A program made the translations under genes and the position numbers. 64,000 nt of DNA from Stutzerimonas decontaminans (GTDB taxonomy: Bacteria; Pseudomonadota; Gammaproteobacteria; Pseudomonadales; Pseudomonadaceae): contig NZ_CP007509.1 in NCBI RefSeq assembly GCF_000661915.1, positions 3,919,501 to 3,983,500 of the forward strand, written 5' to 3'. The notes under the pieces were generated by a model. It worked only from the letters and a program-made list of their open reading frames with translations, ran no database searches and was not told the DNA's origin. The first letter of the stretch is position 1. Each line of letters starts with the position of its first letter. Positions 31,538 to 43,456 of this stretch are shown here, one piece after another.

Positions 31538-32803
31538 GTGAGCAGTACGCACGGCGCCAGTGGCGCGTCAGCAGAGATACCTGCGCCTGGCGCGCCCATC
31601 AGCCATACCGAGAAAGGCACGCAGCGCTTCGCGCGCACTGCCCTGGCCCTGTTCGCTGGCGGCTTCGCCACCTTCGCCCTGCTGTACTGCGTGCAGCCGA
31701 TGATGCCCATGCTGTCGCAGGCGTTCGGTATCAACGCAGCGCAGAGCAGCCTGATCCTTTCGCTCTCGACCCTGACACTGGCCGTCGGATTGCTGATCAC
31801 CGGACCGATCTCCGATGCCATCGGCCGCAAGCAGGTGCTGGTCGTCTCCCTGCTCGCTGCCGCCATGTTCACCGTCGGCAGTGCACTCGCACCCAGCTGG
31901 GAAGGCGTACTGCTGATGCGCGCGCTGGTCGGCTTGGCGCTCAGCGGGGTGGCTGCGGTGGCCATGACCTACTTGAGCGAAGAGATCCACCCGCACCACC
32001 TCGGCCTGGCGATGGGGCTGTATATCGGCGGCAATGCCATCGGCGGCATGAGCGGACGCTTGCTGAGCGGCGTGCTGGTGGACTACCTGTCGTGGCACAG
32101 CGTGCTCGGAGTGATGGGCGGTCTGGCGCTACTGGCGGCGCTGTTGCTCTGGCGCTTCCTGCCGGAGTCGCGGCACTTCCACCCACGCCCGTTGCGCCTA
32201 CGCGGCTTGCTGCAGGGCTACACGCTGCATTTTCGCGATGCCGTCCTGCCGTGGCTGTTCCTGCAGGGGTTCCTGCTGATGGGCAGCTTCGTCACGCTGT
32301 ACAACTACATCGGCTATCGGCTGATTGCCGAGCCGTTCCACCTCAGCCAGACCATGATCGGCCTGCTGGCGGTGCTCTATCTGTCGGGCATCTACAGTTC
32401 GGCACAGGTGGGGGCGCTCGCCGATCGCTTCGGCCGTCGCCGGGTGTTCTGGCTGGTAATCGCCCTCATGTTGGCAGGCGTGGCCCTGACCCTGTTCGAC
32501 CGACTGCCGCTGGTACTGCTGGGCATGCTGCTGTTCACCTTCGGTTTCTTTGGCGCCCATTCGGTGGCCAGCAGCTGGATCGGCCGCCGCGCGCAACAGG
32601 CTCGCGGCCAGGCGTCGTCGCTCTATCTGTTCAGCTACTACCTGGGCTCGAGCATCGCCGGCACGCTGGGCGGGGTCTTCTGGCACGCTGCCGGCTGGGA
32701 CGGCGTAGGTCTGTTCATCGCCTCGCTGTTGCTGATCGCCCTCGCTGTAGCCCTGCACCTAGCGCGCCTGCGCCCACTGCCGGAGCCGCAAGCGGCTCAC
32801 TGA
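31538..32803 (+). CDS. Major facilitator superfamily efflux transporter (YnfM-like)
   Basis: A 421-residue permease with 12 hydrophobic segments. Visible are the loop 2-3 motif GPISDAIGRKQVLV (family motif A) and its counterpart GALADRFGRRRVFW between spans 8 and 9. The hydrophilic N-terminus of about 30 residues precedes ARTALALFAGGFATFALLY. It resembles YnfM and arabinose-efflux-like drug exporters. The start is GTG 31538 with AGAGG eight to nine bases upstream. It is divergent from a LysR regulator, which is the usual arrangement for regulated efflux. Its substrate is unknown. Confidence 0.88.
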   Translation: MSSTHGASGASAEIPAPGAPISHTEKGTQRFARTALALFAGGFATFALLYCVQPMMPMLSQAFGINAAQSSLILSLSTLTLAVGLLITGPISDAIGRKQVLVVSLLAAAMFTVGSALAPSWEGVLLMRALVGLALSGVAAVAMTYLSEEIHPHHLGLAMGLYIGGNAIGGMSGRLLSGVLVDYLSWHSVLGVMGGLALLAALLLWRFLPESRHFHPRPLRLRGLLQGYTLHFRDAVLPWLFLQGFLLMGSFVTLYNYIGYRLIAEPFHLSQTMIGLLAVLYLSGIYSSAQVGALADRFGRRRVFWLVIALMLAGVALTLFDRLPLVLLGMLLFTFGFFGAHSVASSWIGRRAQQARGQASSLYLFSYYLGSSIAGTLGGVFWHAAGWDGVGLFIASLLLIALAVALHLARLRPLPEPQAAH

Positions 32804-32814
32804 GCCGGTAAAGC

Positions 32815-32842
32815 AAAACGCCCCGCAAATGCGGGGCGTTTT
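32815..32842. terminator. Bidirectional terminator between MFS gene and hemE
   Basis: AAAACGCCCCGC and GCGGGGCGTTTT form a 12-base stem around AAAT. With T residues on the 3' side in both orientations it can end both convergent transcripts. Confidence 0.9.
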
Positions 32843-32860
32843 CCTGGAGCCGCTGGCAAA

Positions 32861-33925
32861 TCAGCCGTGGTACTGCGCCGACAGCTCGTGGACCGACTCG
32901 ATGAAGGCGCCGGCATGAGCGGGATCGACTTCCGGCGTGATGCCGTGGCCCAGGTTGAACACGTGGCCTTCGCCATGGCCGAAACTGGCCAGAATGCGCG
33001 CCACCTCCGCGCGGATGGCATCGGGCTTGGCATAGAGCACGCTCGGGTCCATGTTGCCCTGCAGTGCGACCTTGCCGCCGACGCGGCGGCGTGCCTCGCC
33101 GATATCGCAGGTCCAGTCCAGCCCCAGCGCTTCGACGCCCGAGTCGGCCATCGATTCCAGCCAGAGGCCGCCGCCCTTGGTGAACATGATGACCGGCACG
33201 CGGCGGCCGTCATGTTCGCGAATCAGGCCATCGACGATCTTGCGCATGTAGGCCAGGGAGAACTCCTGATAGGCCGCGGCCGACAGGCTGCCACCCCAGG
33301 AATCGAAGATCTGCACCGCCTGGGCACCGGCGAGGATCTGGCCATTGAGGTAGCTGGTGACCGACTGCGCCAGCTTGTCCAGCAGGGCGTGCATCGCCTG
33401 CGGGTTCTCGTAGAGCATCGCCTTGGACTTGCGGAAATCCTTCGACGAGCCGCCCTCGACCATGTAGGTCGCCAGGGTCCAGGGGCTGCCGGAGAACCCG
33501 ATCAGCGGCACGCGGCCATTGAGTTCACGGCGAATGGTACGCACTGCGTCCATCACATAGCCCAGGTCCTTCTCCGGATCGGGAATCGGCAGCGCCTCGA
33601 TGTCCGCAGCGGTGCTCACCACCTTCTTGAAGCGCGGTCCCTCGCCGGTCTCGAAGTACAGCCCCAAACCCATGGCGTCCGGCACGGTGAGGATGTCGGA
33701 GAAGAGGATCGCGGCATCCAGCGGATAGCGATCCAGCGGCTGCAGCGTCACCTCGCAAGCGAGTTCGGGATTCATGCACAGGCTCATGAAGTCACCGGCC
33801 TTGGCGCGGCTGGCCCGGTACTCGGGCAGATAGCGGCCGGCCTGGCGCATCATCCACACCGGGGTGACGTCGACAGGCTGCTTGAGCAGGGCACGAAGGA
33901 AGCGGTCGTTCTTCAAGGCGGTCAT
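32861..33925 (-). CDS. hemE: Uroporphyrinogen decarboxylase HemE
   Basis: HemE removes four carboxyl groups from uroporphyrinogen III to give coproporphyrinogen III in haem synthesis. The 354-residue protein has the N-terminal signature [16 protein letters not shown], the catalytic aspartate region [49 protein letters not shown] and [13 protein letters not shown] near the end. ATG 33925 ([10 protein letters not shown]) is the homologous start; an ATG at 34000 upstream would add 25 untypical residues. It lies after gltD on the same strand, but a terminator separates them. Cytoplasmic and intact. Confidence 0.96.
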   Translation of the reverse strand: MTALKNDRFLRALLKQPVDVTPVWMMRQAGRYLPEYRASRAKAGDFMSLCMNPELACEVTLQPLDRYPLDAAILFSDILTVPDAMGLGLYFETGEGPRFKKVVSTAADIEALPIPDPEKDLGYVMDAVRTIRRELNGRVPLIGFSGSPWTLATYMVEGGSSKDFRKSKAMLYENPQAMHALLDKLAQSVTSYLNGQILAGAQAVQIFDSWGGSLSAAAYQEFSLAYMRKIVDGLIREHDGRRVPVIMFTKGGGLWLESMADSGVEALGLDWTCDIGEARRRVGGKVALQGNMDPSVLYAKPDAIRAEVARILASFGHGEGHVFNLGHGITPEVDPAHAGAFIESVHELSAQYHG

Positions 33926-33969
33926 GGCAGGGTTCCAGCGTAAAAGTGCCGTGCATTGTCGCAAAGCAG

Positions 33970-33998
33970 AAAAAAAAAGGCACGGCGAGCGCCGTGCC
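33970..33998 (-). terminator. Terminator of gltBD
   Basis: On the minus strand GGCACGGC and GCCGTGCC form an eight-base stem (33979-33998), followed by nine T residues (33978-33970). It lies downstream of gltD. Confidence 0.9.
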
Positions 33999-34064
33999 AT
34001 TTAGCTATGGGCTTGATTCAAATCAGGCCACTCCGGGCGCCCTTCGATGCCCGGCAACGCCCGA

Positions 34065-35534
<1,470 letters not shown>

Positions 35535-35544
35535 TCAGGGTGAG

Positions 35545-35573
35545 CAGCGGCCCCGCGTTGGCTGGGGCCGCTG
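35545..35573 (-). other. gltB-gltD intercistronic hairpin
   Basis: CAGCGGCCCC (35545-35554) and GGGGCCGCTG (35564-35573) form a ten-base stem without a T-tract on the minus strand. It may protect the upstream mRNA end or tune the ratio of the two subunits. Confidence 0.55.
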
Positions 35574-35590
35574 CCTGAAGCGGCTTATTG

Positions 35591-38500
35591 TTATTGCGGG
35601 TTGGCCCGGGTGCTCGAAAGCAGCGAAGCCAGGTTGGCCGCCTTGGGCTTGACCAGCCAGAACCGACGCAGGTAGTCGTCGAGATTATCCAGCAGTTCAG
35701 CCCCCCACTCACTGGCGGTTTCAGCAACGTATTCGCGCAGCACGTCCTGCAGATGGCTGCGATAGGCTTCCATCGCCTCGCCGGTGATGCGCTGCAGGTT
35801 GACCAGTTCATTGTTCACGCGATCAACGAAGCTGTTATCCATATCCAGCACATAGGCGAAACCACCGGTCATGCCCGAACCGAAGTTGTGTCCGGTCTTG
35901 CCGAGCACGCAGACGAAGCCACCGGTCATGTACTCGCAGCAATGGTCGCCAGTGCCCTCGACCACCGCATGGGCGCCAGAGTTGCGCACCGCGAAACGCT
36001 CGCCCGCGGTACCTGCAGCGAACAGCTTGCCGCCGGTAGCGCCGTATAGGCAGGTGTTGCCAATGATCGCCGAATCCTGGGACCGATAGCTGGCGCCCTG
36101 CGGCGGCGTGACCACCAGCTTGCCGCCGGTCATACCCTTGCCGACGTAATCGTTGGCATCGCCTTCTAGGTACAGATTGAGACCACCGGCGTTCCAGACG
36201 CCGAAGCTCTGGCCGGCAGTACCCTTGAAGCGGAAGGTGATCGGCGCGCCAGCCATGCCCTGGTTACCATGCTGACGAGCGATCTCGCCAGAAACACGGG
36301 CACCAATGGAGCGGTCGCAGTTGCAGATCTCCAGCTCGAACTCGCCACCGCTCTTGGTATCGACGGCGCCTTTGGCCAGCTTGACCATCTCTTCGGCCAG
36401 CAGGCCCTGGTCAAAGGGCGGGTTTTTCTCGACCAGACAGAACTGCGGCTTGTCGGCCGGGATGTTGCTGCTTCCAAGCAGCGGCGACAGATCGAGATTG
36501 TTTTGCTTGGCCGTTTCGCCTGGCAGCAGCTCGAGCAGATCGGTGCGGCCGATCAGCTCGCCGAGGCTGCGCACGCCCAGCTTGGCCAGCCACTCACGGG
36601 TTTCCTCGGCTACGAACTGGAAGAAGTTGACTACCATGTCGACCGTGCCGATGAAGTGATCCTTGCGCAGCTGCTCGTTCTGCGTGGCAACGCCAGTTGC
36701 GCAGTTGTTCAGGTGACAGATGCGCAGGTATTTGCAGCCCAGGGCGATCATCGGCGCGGTACCGAAGCCGAAGCTCTCGGCGCCCAGGATCGCAGCCTTG
36801 ATCACATCGAGGCCGGTCTTCAGGCCGCCATCGGTCTGCACCCGGACCTTGCCGCGCAGGTCGTTGCCGCGCAGGGTCTGGTGGGTTTCGGCGAGGCCGA
36901 GCTCCCACGGCGAACCGGCGTAACGGATCGAGGTAAGCGGCGAAGCACCGGTACCGCCGTCGTAGCCGGAGATGGTGATCAGGTCGGCGTAGGCCTTGGC
37001 CACACCTGCGGCGATGGTGCCGACACCCGGCTCAGCCACCAGCTTGACCGAAACCAGCGCCTGCGGGTTGACCTGCTTGAGGTCGAAGATCAGCTGCGCC
37101 AGATCCTCGATGGAGTAGATGTCATGGTGCGGCGGTGGGGAGATCAGCGTCACGCCCGGTACTGCGTAACGCAGCCGCGCGATCAGGCCGTTGACCTTGC
37201 CACCGGGCAGCTGGCCGCCCTCACCAGGCTTGGCACCCTGGGCGACCTTGATCTGCAGCACCTCAGCATTGACCAGGTATTCCGGCGTGACGCCGAAGCG
37301 ACCAGTCGCGACCTGCTTGATCTTCGAACTGCGCTCGGTGCCGTAACGGGCCGGATCTTCACCGCCCTCACCGGAGTTCGAACGAGCACCGATGCGATTC
37401 ATCGCCGCAGCGATGGCTTCGTGGGCTTCCGGCGACAGGGCGCCCAACGAGATTCCGGCGGAGTCGAAGCGCTTGAGGATCGCATCCAGCGGCTCGACCT
37501 CTTCCAGGGCCAGCGGCTGGTCAGCCACCTTGACCTTGAGCAGGTCGCGTAGCATGGCCACCGGACGCTGGTCGACCAGCGCGGTGTACTCCTTGAAGCG
37601 GCTGTAATCACCGCTCTGAACCGCCATCTGCAGCGCACTCACCACGTCAGGGTTGTAGGCGTGGTACTCACCGCCGTAGACGAACTTCAACAGGCCACCC
37701 TGCTGAATCGGCTTGCGGCTGCTCCAGGCTTCGGCGGCCAGCGCCTTCTGTTCGGCCTCGAGATCCTCGAAGCGCGCGCCCTTGATACGGCTGGCGACGC
37801 CACGGAAGCTGAGCTCGACGACTTCGTCGGACAGGCCGACTGCTTCGAACAGCTGCGCACCGCGGTAGGAGGCGATGGTCGAGATGCCCATCTTGGAGAT
37901 GATTTTCATCAGCCCCTTGGAGATGCCCTTGCGATAGTGCTTGAACACCTCGTAGAGGTCGCCCAGCACTTCGCCAGTGCGAATCAAGTCACCCAGCACC
38001 TCGAAGGCAAGGAACGGGTAGACCGCAGTCGCGCCGAAGCCGATCAGCACCGCGAAGTGGTGCGGATCACGGGCGGTGGCGGTTTCCACCAGGATATTGC
38101 AGCTGCAGCGCAGGCCAGTTTCGACCAGGCGGTGGTGAACCGCACCCACAGCCAGCGAAGCATGCACCGGCAGCTTGCCCGGGGCGATATGACGATCGCT
38201 GAGTACCAGCAGGACCTTGCCGCCGCGTACGGCTTCCTCGGCCTGGTCGGCAATATTGCGAATCGCCGCCTCGAGGCCGATGGTTTCGTCGTAATTTAGG
38301 TCGATGACCAGACGCTCGAAACCCGGACGCTCCAGGTGCATGATCGTGCGCCACTTCGCCGGTGAAATCACCGGCGTGGTCAGAATCGCGCGGTTGGCGT
38401 GCTCGGCAGTTTCCTCGAAGACATTGCGCTCGGCACCCAGGCAGGTTTCCAGCGACATGACGATGGCTTCGCGCAGCGGGTCGATCGGAGGGTTGGTGAC

Positions 38501-40039
38501 CTGCGCGAACTGCTGACGGAAGTAGTCGTAGGGCGAGCGCACGCGACGCGACAGCACCGCCATCGGCGTATCGTCACCCATCGAGCCGACCGCTTCCTGG
38601 CCCTGCTCGGCCAGCGGGCGCAGCACCTGATCACGCTCCTCGAAGGTGACCTGGTACATCTTCATGTACTGCTTGAGCTGGTCGGCATCGTAGAAGGCCG
38701 AGCCGTGATCGTTGTCGTCCAGGGTCGACTGGATGCGCAGGGCGTTCTGGCGCAGCCACTTCTTGTAGGGCTGCTGGGCCTTCAGGCGGTTATCGATGTC
38801 ATCGGTGTGCAGCACCTTGCCGGTGTGGGTATCAACGGCGAGGATCTGCCCCGGACCGACGCGGCCCTTGGCCAGGACGTCTTCCGGCTTGTAATCCCAG
38901 ACGCCAACTTCGGAGGCGAGGGTGATGTAGCCGTTCTTGGTGGTCACCCAGCGCGCCGGGCGCAGGCCGTTGCGGTCGAGCAGGCAGACTGCATGGCGAC
39001 CGTCGGTCAACACCACGCCAGCCGGGCCATCCCAGGGCTCCATGTGCATGGAGTTGAATTCATAGAACGCCCGCAGATCGGGGTCCATGGTCTCGACGTT
39101 CTGCCACGCCGGCGGAATGATCATACGCAGGCCACGGAACAGATCCATTCCGCCGGTGACCAAGAGCTCAAGCATGTTGTCCATGCTGGAGGAGTCCGAG
39201 CCGGTGCGATTGATCAGCGGTGACAGGCTTTCCAGATCAGGCAGCAACTCGTTGGCGAATTTCAGGCGACGCGCCTGTGCCCAATTGCGGTTGCCGGTGA
39301 TGGTGTTGATTTCGCCGTTGTGGGCAAGAAAGCGGAACGGCTGAGCCAGCCGCCACTGCGGCATGGTGTTGGTGGAGAAGCGCTGGTGGAACACGCAGAT
39401 GGCCGTCGCGAGGCGCTCATCACCCAAGTCCGGGTAGAACTGCGCCAAGTCGGCGGGCATCATCAGACCTTTGTAGATGATGTCCTTGTCGGAGAGACTG
39501 CAGACGTAGAAGGCGCTGTCGTCAGCGAGAGCGACTTCGGCGCGGCGCCGCGCGAAGAAAAGCTTGATACCGAACTCGCGCTCGCCCAGCCCATCGCCGG
39601 AGACGAACACCTGCTCGATTCGCGGCAGCCGCTCGAGGGCCAGCTGGCCCAGCACGCTGGTATCGATCGGCACTTCACGCCAGCCAACCAGAGTCAAGCC
39701 TTGCGCGACGATCTCTTCGCTCAGTCGAGCACGGGCGTGATCCGCCTTGCTGGCGTCCGGATCCAGAAAGATCATCCCAACGGCATACTGCATCGGCAGC
39801 TCGGCACCGAAATGCTCCAACGCTTTGGCGCGCAGGAAGGCATCGGGCTTCTGCATCAGCAGACCGCAGCCGTCGCCAGTTTTTCCATCGGCGTTGATGC
39901 CGCCGCGGTGAGTCATGCAGGTCAGGGACTGAATGGCAGTCTTTAGCAGGTGATGGCTTGCCTCGCCCTGCATGTGGGCAATCAGGCCGAAGCCGCAGTT
40001 ATCCTTGAACTCTTCAGGACGAAACAGACCTGCTCTCAT
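35591..40039 (-). CDS. gltB: Glutamate synthase large subunit GltB
   Basis: GltB hydrolyses glutamine and channels ammonia to 2-oxoglutarate. The 1482-residue protein begins [18 protein letters not shown]; the N-terminal propeptide would be removed to expose the catalytic Cys (C14 here). It has the class II amidotransferase domain ([16 protein letters not shown]), the central domain, the FMN/3Fe-4S synthase domain ([43 protein letters not shown]) and the C-terminal beta-helix with repeated G-rich strands. ATG 40039 has GGAG five bases upstream; a GTG two codons earlier is possible. It is first in the gltBD operon and is preceded by an inverted repeat. Confidence 0.96.
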   Translation of the reverse strand: MRAGLFRPEEFKDNCGFGLIAHMQGEASHHLLKTAIQSLTCMTHRGGINADGKTGDGCGLLMQKPDAFLRAKALEHFGAELPMQYAVGMIFLDPDASKADHARARLSEEIVAQGLTLVGWREVPIDTSVLGQLALERLPRIEQVFVSGDGLGEREFGIKLFFARRRAEVALADDSAFYVCSLSDKDIIYKGLMMPADLAQFYPDLGDERLATAICVFHQRFSTNTMPQWRLAQPFRFLAHNGEINTITGNRNWAQARRLKFANELLPDLESLSPLINRTGSDSSSMDNMLELLVTGGMDLFRGLRMIIPPAWQNVETMDPDLRAFYEFNSMHMEPWDGPAGVVLTDGRHAVCLLDRNGLRPARWVTTKNGYITLASEVGVWDYKPEDVLAKGRVGPGQILAVDTHTGKVLHTDDIDNRLKAQQPYKKWLRQNALRIQSTLDDNDHGSAFYDADQLKQYMKMYQVTFEERDQVLRPLAEQGQEAVGSMGDDTPMAVLSRRVRSPYDYFRQQFAQVTNPPIDPLREAIVMSLETCLGAERNVFEETAEHANRAILTTPVISPAKWRTIMHLERPGFERLVIDLNYDETIGLEAAIRNIADQAEEAVRGGKVLLVLSDRHIAPGKLPVHASLAVGAVHHRLVETGLRCSCNILVETATARDPHHFAVLIGFGATAVYPFLAFEVLGDLIRTGEVLGDLYEVFKHYRKGISKGLMKIISKMGISTIASYRGAQLFEAVGLSDEVVELSFRGVASRIKGARFEDLEAEQKALAAEAWSSRKPIQQGGLLKFVYGGEYHAYNPDVVSALQMAVQSGDYSRFKEYTALVDQRPVAMLRDLLKVKVADQPLALEEVEPLDAILKRFDSAGISLGALSPEAHEAIAAAMNRIGARSNSGEGGEDPARYGTERSSKIKQVATGRFGVTPEYLVNAEVLQIKVAQGAKPGEGGQLPGGKVNGLIARLRYAVPGVTLISPPPHHDIYSIEDLAQLIFDLKQVNPQALVSVKLVAEPGVGTIAAGVAKAYADLITISGYDGGTGASPLTSIRYAGSPWELGLAETHQTLRGNDLRGKVRVQTDGGLKTGLDVIKAAILGAESFGFGTAPMIALGCKYLRICHLNNCATGVATQNEQLRKDHFIGTVDMVVNFFQFVAEETREWLAKLGVRSLGELIGRTDLLELLPGETAKQNNLDLSPLLGSSNIPADKPQFCLVEKNPPFDQGLLAEEMVKLAKGAVDTKSGGEFELEICNCDRSIGARVSGEIARQHGNQGMAGAPITFRFKGTAGQSFGVWNAGGLNLYLEGDANDYVGKGMTGGKLVVTPPQGASYRSQDSAIIGNTCLYGATGGKLFAAGTAGERFAVRNSGAHAVVEGTGDHCCEYMTGGFVCVLGKTGHNFGSGMTGGFAYVLDMDNSFVDRVNNELVNLQRITGEAMEAYRSHLQDVLREYVAETASEWGAELLDNLDDYLRRFWLVKPKAANLASLLSSTRANPQ

Positions 40040-40081
40040 AGGCACTCCACCAGCTAAATGCGTTGTAAATCAACCCCTTAT

Positions 40082-40106
40082 TGACGGGCAGAAAATCACC
40101 CCGTCA
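40082..40106. promoter_or_regulatory. Inverted repeat in the gltB leader
   Basis: TGACGGG (40082-40088) and CCCGTCA (40100-40106) form a seven-base inverted repeat around 11 bases, about 45 bases before the gltB start. It may be an operator or a leader hairpin; no family assignment is possible. Confidence 0.4.
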
Positions 40107-40171
40107 TTCACGTGGGCAAAAGGGGGAGCAGTTTACAAATCCCGCTAGATCGGCACAATTTATTTTTGCAA

Positions 40172-40206
40172 GCCCCAAAAAGGTGCATTGCGCACTTTTT
40201 TGGGGC
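40172..40206. terminator. Terminator after damX
   Basis: GCCCCAAAAA and TTTTTTGGGGC enclose a GTGC/GCAC inner stem. On the minus strand it lies ten bases after the damX stop and ends the pil-aro-damX transcript ahead of gltB. Confidence 0.75.
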
Positions 40207-40215
40207 ACTTTAATG

Positions 40216-41769
40216 CTACGGCTGTTTCATTTCCTGCTGAATGCTCGCCAGGCTTCGCACCCAAGGCTTGCCAGCCTGCAGCGAAGCGGGCAACGACTTG
40301 ACCGCTGCAACCGCAGCAGCACGACTCGCGAAATTGCCGTACGTGACGACATAGAGCGGCTTACCTTCGTGCGTCTTGGCAAAATATCGGTAGTTACCAC
40401 CATGCTGTTGAACGAGTGCCTGGGCATTCTTTTCGACGCGCGTACCCAGGATCTGAACCAGATAGTTGCTCCCCGGCTGGCTCGCATACCACGCGCCATG
40501 ACCCGAGCTCGCAGCTGGCGCCGCAGGCACCGGAGCGCGCTCAGCGACACTCGGTCGCACGGGCGGCGCCACAGGAGCAGGAGCAACAGCCGGCGGCGCA
40601 GGAGCTGGCTGAATACGTTCCACCGGTGCTGGTGCTGGCGCTGGTGCTGGTGCTGGTGCTGGTGCTGGTGCTGGTGCTGGTATCGTTGGGTCGTTCGAGC
40701 CTGGGAAGGAAGCCTCGCCGTCGTCTTCGTTACCGGCCGCCGCCGCAAGCGGCTCGCGGATCACCGGCTGGGCAGCGCCCCCCAACGGCAGCGACAGAGG
40801 ACGGTCTTGTCCATCGAACTCGATGGCAGTCTGACGATCCTGAGACGAGGAGCCATCACCCGGCGCGTTATCGAGTGGCAAATTCGTGACGGCCGGAGCA
40901 GCTGGAGGCTGACTGTCGCCGCCACGCAGCGCCAGGAAACCAACCGCGACAACCGCAATGACTGCAGCAGCCGCCAGCAAATGTTTTTTGGGCAGCGGTA
41001 ACATGATCCCGCTCGCCTTGCGACGGCCGCGGCGGCTTTGTATCGCAGCAAGCAGCTCGTCGCGCGCCACCTGATTGATCGAACCAGGCCAGCCGCCAGA
41101 CTGCTCATGGATGCGGACAATTTGCTCGTCACTTAAGCACTCGATACCGCTGCCGGCACCCTCGAGACGCAACGCAAGGTATTCCCGCGTTTCGTCTTCC
41201 TCGTACGGCTGCAGCGCGATGGCGTGATAGCGCTCTTCGCCCTCGCTCAAAGCTTCAAGGCGCCCGGCCAGCGCGGACTCGCCAAACAGGAAGATATGCG
41301 GGCGCGCCTCGGGGCTGCCCGCAGCCAGGCGCAGCAAGGTTTCAACCGCGGCGCCGGTCAAACATTCGGCATCATCCACCAGCAGATAGACTTCCTGCCC
41401 GGTGAGGGCCAGCTGGGTCACTTGCGCCATGACCCCATCGAAATCCGCAGCAGGACTGTTTAATGCCTGTGCGATCTGCACGAGCAAGGCACTAGCATCC
41501 ATTGTGCCCTGCGGTGTAATGACCACGCTCTGTACCGACTGCTTGTTGCTGCTGGCCACAAGAGCCTGACGCAGGAGCGTCTTGCCACTGCCTTCCGGCC
41601 CGGTCACCAACAGCAACAACTGGCTGTACCGTGCCAGATGATGAAGCTGCCCAAGCACCGGCTTGCGTTGGGCAGGGAAGAACTTGAAGCCGGGAACGCG
41701 AGCGGCGAATGGATCATGGCTGAAGCCATAGTGATTCAGAAACGCGTCGTCCGCAGACAAACTGGTCAT
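40216..41769 (-). CDS. damX: Cell-division SPOR protein DamX with AAA ATPase domain
   Basis: The 517-residue protein has an N-terminal AAA/ExeA-like ATPase domain (HYGFSHDPFAARVPGFKFF, Walker A VTGPEGSGKTLL, Walker B VYLLVDDAEC), a membrane span near residue 265 (KKHLLAAAAVIAVVAVGFLAL), a long Pro/Ala-rich periplasmic linker and a C-terminal SPOR domain (YLVQILGTRVEKNAQALVQ) that binds denuded septal peptidoglycan. The linker holds a pure Pro-Ala run encoded by a hexamer repeat at 40625-40680. It is last in the pilMNOPQ-aroKB-damX run, 10 bases after aroB. The order aroK-aroB-damX is widely conserved. The start ATG 41769 is unambiguous. Confidence 0.92.
   Translation of the reverse strand: MTSLSADDAFLNHYGFSHDPFAARVPGFKFFPAQRKPVLGQLHHLARYSQLLLLVTGPEGSGKTLLRQALVASSNKQSVQSVVITPQGTMDASALLVQIAQALNSPAADFDGVMAQVTQLALTGQEVYLLVDDAECLTGAAVETLLRLAAGSPEARPHIFLFGESALAGRLEALSEGEERYHAIALQPYEEDETREYLALRLEGAGSGIECLSDEQIVRIHEQSGGWPGSINQVARDELLAAIQSRRGRRKASGIMLPLPKKHLLAAAAVIAVVAVGFLALRGGDSQPPAAPAVTNLPLDNAPGDGSSSQDRQTAIEFDGQDRPLSLPLGGAAQPVIREPLAAAAGNEDDGEASFPGSNDPTIPAPAPAPAPAPAPAPAPAPVERIQPAPAPPAVAPAPVAPPVRPSVAERAPVPAAPAASSGHGAWYASQPGSNYLVQILGTRVEKNAQALVQQHGGNYRYFAKTHEGKPLYVVTYGNFASRAAAVAAVKSLPASLQAGKPWVRSLASIQQEMKQP
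40625..40680. repeat. Hexamer tandem repeat in damX
   Basis: Nine copies of GGTGCT (one reads GGCGCT) plus two bases. On the coding strand this is a Pro-Ala run in the DamX linker. Six-base units keep the frame, so slippage would change only linker length. Confidence 0.9.
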
Positions 41770-41779
41770 GGAAATCTTC

Positions 41780-42883
41780 TTATGCTCCCAAATGTTCGGT
41801 CATTGCACCGTAATCGGCGCTCAAGGTGGCCTCTAGCACGTCGTACGGAAAGTCGCCGGTCACAACCGCCTCGCCGATCTGTCGCAACAGGACAAGACGC
41901 AGCCGGCCATCCAAAACCTTCTTATCGACGGCCATGTGCTTAAGGAACTCCTGTGGCTTCATCTGCGCAGGGGGAACCACGGGCAAAGCCGCGCGGCGCA
42001 GCAGCCGAATAGCGCGGTCACGCTCCGGCGGGCTAATCCAGCCAAGCTGACATGACATCTCTAATGCCATCACGGTTCCCGCCGAGACTGCCTCACCATG
42101 CAGCCACACGCCGTAGCCCATATGCGTCTCGATCGCATGGCCGAAAGTGTGACCCAAATTGAGAATCGCCCGCACCCCGGACTCGCGCTCGTCGGCATTC
42201 ACAACCTTGGCCTTTGCAGCACAGGAACGATGAATTGACTCGGTCAGCGCCGCCGAATCCAGCGCCCGAATCCTATCGATATTTCTCTCAAGCCAGCCAA
42301 GGAACGGCTCGTCGCAGATCAACCCGTATTTGATGACCTCTGCAAGGCCCGCCGACAGCTCGCGCGGCGGCAGGGTTGCCAGAGTCGTCGTATCAATAAT
42401 GACCGCGCGTGGCTGATAGAAGGCACCGATCATATTCTTGCCTAACGGGTGGTTGATGCCCGTCTTGCCGCCTACCGAGGAGTCAACCTGCGACAACAAT
42501 GTGGTTGGCATCTGAATGAAATCGACGCCGCGCTGATAGCTAGCCGCCGCGTAACCTGCCATATCACCGATAACGCCACCACCCAACGCGATCACCGTGG
42601 TGTTGCGGTCATGCCTGGCACCGAGTAACGCATCGAAGATGAGCTGCAGAGTCTGCCAATTCTTGTGCTCCTCCCCATCGGGGAGAATCACCGGAGTAAC
42701 GGCGTAGCCGGAAAGCGTCTGGGTCAGCCGATCAAGATATAGCGGCGCAACGGTCTCATTAGTGACTATTGCCACCTGACGACCCCGAATCCGGTCAGCA
42801 AGAAGCTCGGCGCGATCAATCAACCGCTCACCAATATGGATGGGATAGCTACGCTCGCCGAGATCGACCTGAAGAGTCTGCAT
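41780..42883 (-). CDS. aroB: 3-dehydroquinate synthase AroB
   Basis: AroB converts DAHP to 3-dehydroquinate, step two of the shikimate pathway, using NAD and a divalent metal. The 367-residue protein has the NAD motif [20 protein letters not shown], the [19 protein letters not shown] block, and the metal ligands in [20 protein letters not shown] and [14 protein letters not shown] 42883 begins [18 protein letters not shown] as in other pseudomonads. It follows aroK by 23 bases and precedes damX by 10, so all three are probably co-transcribed. Confidence 0.96.
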   Translation of the reverse strand: MQTLQVDLGERSYPIHIGERLIDRAELLADRIRGRQVAIVTNETVAPLYLDRLTQTLSGYAVTPVILPDGEEHKNWQTLQLIFDALLGARHDRNTTVIALGGGVIGDMAGYAAASYQRGVDFIQMPTTLLSQVDSSVGGKTGINHPLGKNMIGAFYQPRAVIIDTTTLATLPPRELSAGLAEVIKYGLICDEPFLGWLERNIDRIRALDSAALTESIHRSCAAKAKVVNADERESGVRAILNLGHTFGHAIETHMGYGVWLHGEAVSAGTVMALEMSCQLGWISPPERDRAIRLLRRAALPVVPPAQMKPQEFLKHMAVDKKVLDGRLRLVLLRQIGEAVVTGDFPYDVLEATLSADYGAMTEHLGA

Positions 42884-42906
42884 GGTGCCCCCAACAATAA
42901 AGGGGC

Positions 42907-43452
42907 TTAGGATAGCGCAGATTCATCCAAGCTTTCACGGGGCGGCAGCGAGGCAAGCCTGTCGAGAATCTCCATAACCACCAGTCTCGGCGGGCGCTCG
43001 TCAGTCTCGATGATGATGTCCGCAATTGAACGATACAAAGGATCGCGAACGGACATAAGAGCGGTCAGAACGCTGCGCGGGTCGCTAGCCTGCAATAGCG
43101 GCCGGTTGCGATCACGAGAAGTACGCTCAAGCTGCTGATCGACCGATGTACACAGATAGATGACACGGCCGCCCGCACGAAGCGCCTGTCGATTGTCCTC
43201 CCGCAACACCGCACCACCACCAGTGGCAAGCACTACGCCCTCGAGCTTACACATATCTGCGATTGCCGCGCGTTCACGCTCGCGAAAGCCGGCCTCCCCT
43301 TCGACATCAAAAATCAGAGGAATGCTGGCTCCGGTCCGCTGCTCGATCTCCTTGTCGGAGTCCTTGAACGGCAGACGCAATTCTTTGGCAAGCAAACGCC
43401 CGATGGTGCTTTTTCCAGCTCCCATCGGGCCTACGAGGATCAAATTGTGCAA
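42907..43452 (-). CDS. aroK: Shikimate kinase AroK
   Basis: AroK phosphorylates shikimate with ATP. The 181-residue protein has Walker [14 protein letters not shown] (about 6-18), the shikimate-binding [22 protein letters not shown] and ATGGGAV segments, and the lid RNRPLL. The start is TTG 43452 (read as Met: [11 protein letters not shown]), a rare start that gives the family length; no ATG is available nearby. It begins four bases after the pilQ stop, which ties aromatic synthesis to the type IV pilus operon. The weak start codon may keep expression low. Confidence 0.94.
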   Translation of the reverse strand: MHNLILVGPMGAGKSTIGRLLAKELRLPFKDSDKEIEQRTGASIPLIFDVEGEAGFRERERAAIADMCKLEGVVLATGGGAVLREDNRQALRAGGRVIYLCTSVDQQLERTSRDRNRPLLQASDPRSVLTALMSVRDPLYRSIADIIIETDERPPRLVVMEILDRLASLPPRESLDESALS

Positions 43453-43456
43453 ACGA

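Noticed and set aside
31501-32811. 436-codon plus-strand frame over the MFS gene
   Set aside because: Out-of-frame shadow; the overlapping frame from 31538 has clear MFS motifs and hydrophobic spans.
36269-37552. 427-codon plus-strand frame antisense to gltB
   Set aside because: Antisense shadow; composition and lack of motifs do not support a gene.
40625-40680. CRISPR-like or other direct-repeat array
   Set aside because: The units are six bases without spacers and lie in frame inside damX; it is a coding microsatellite.
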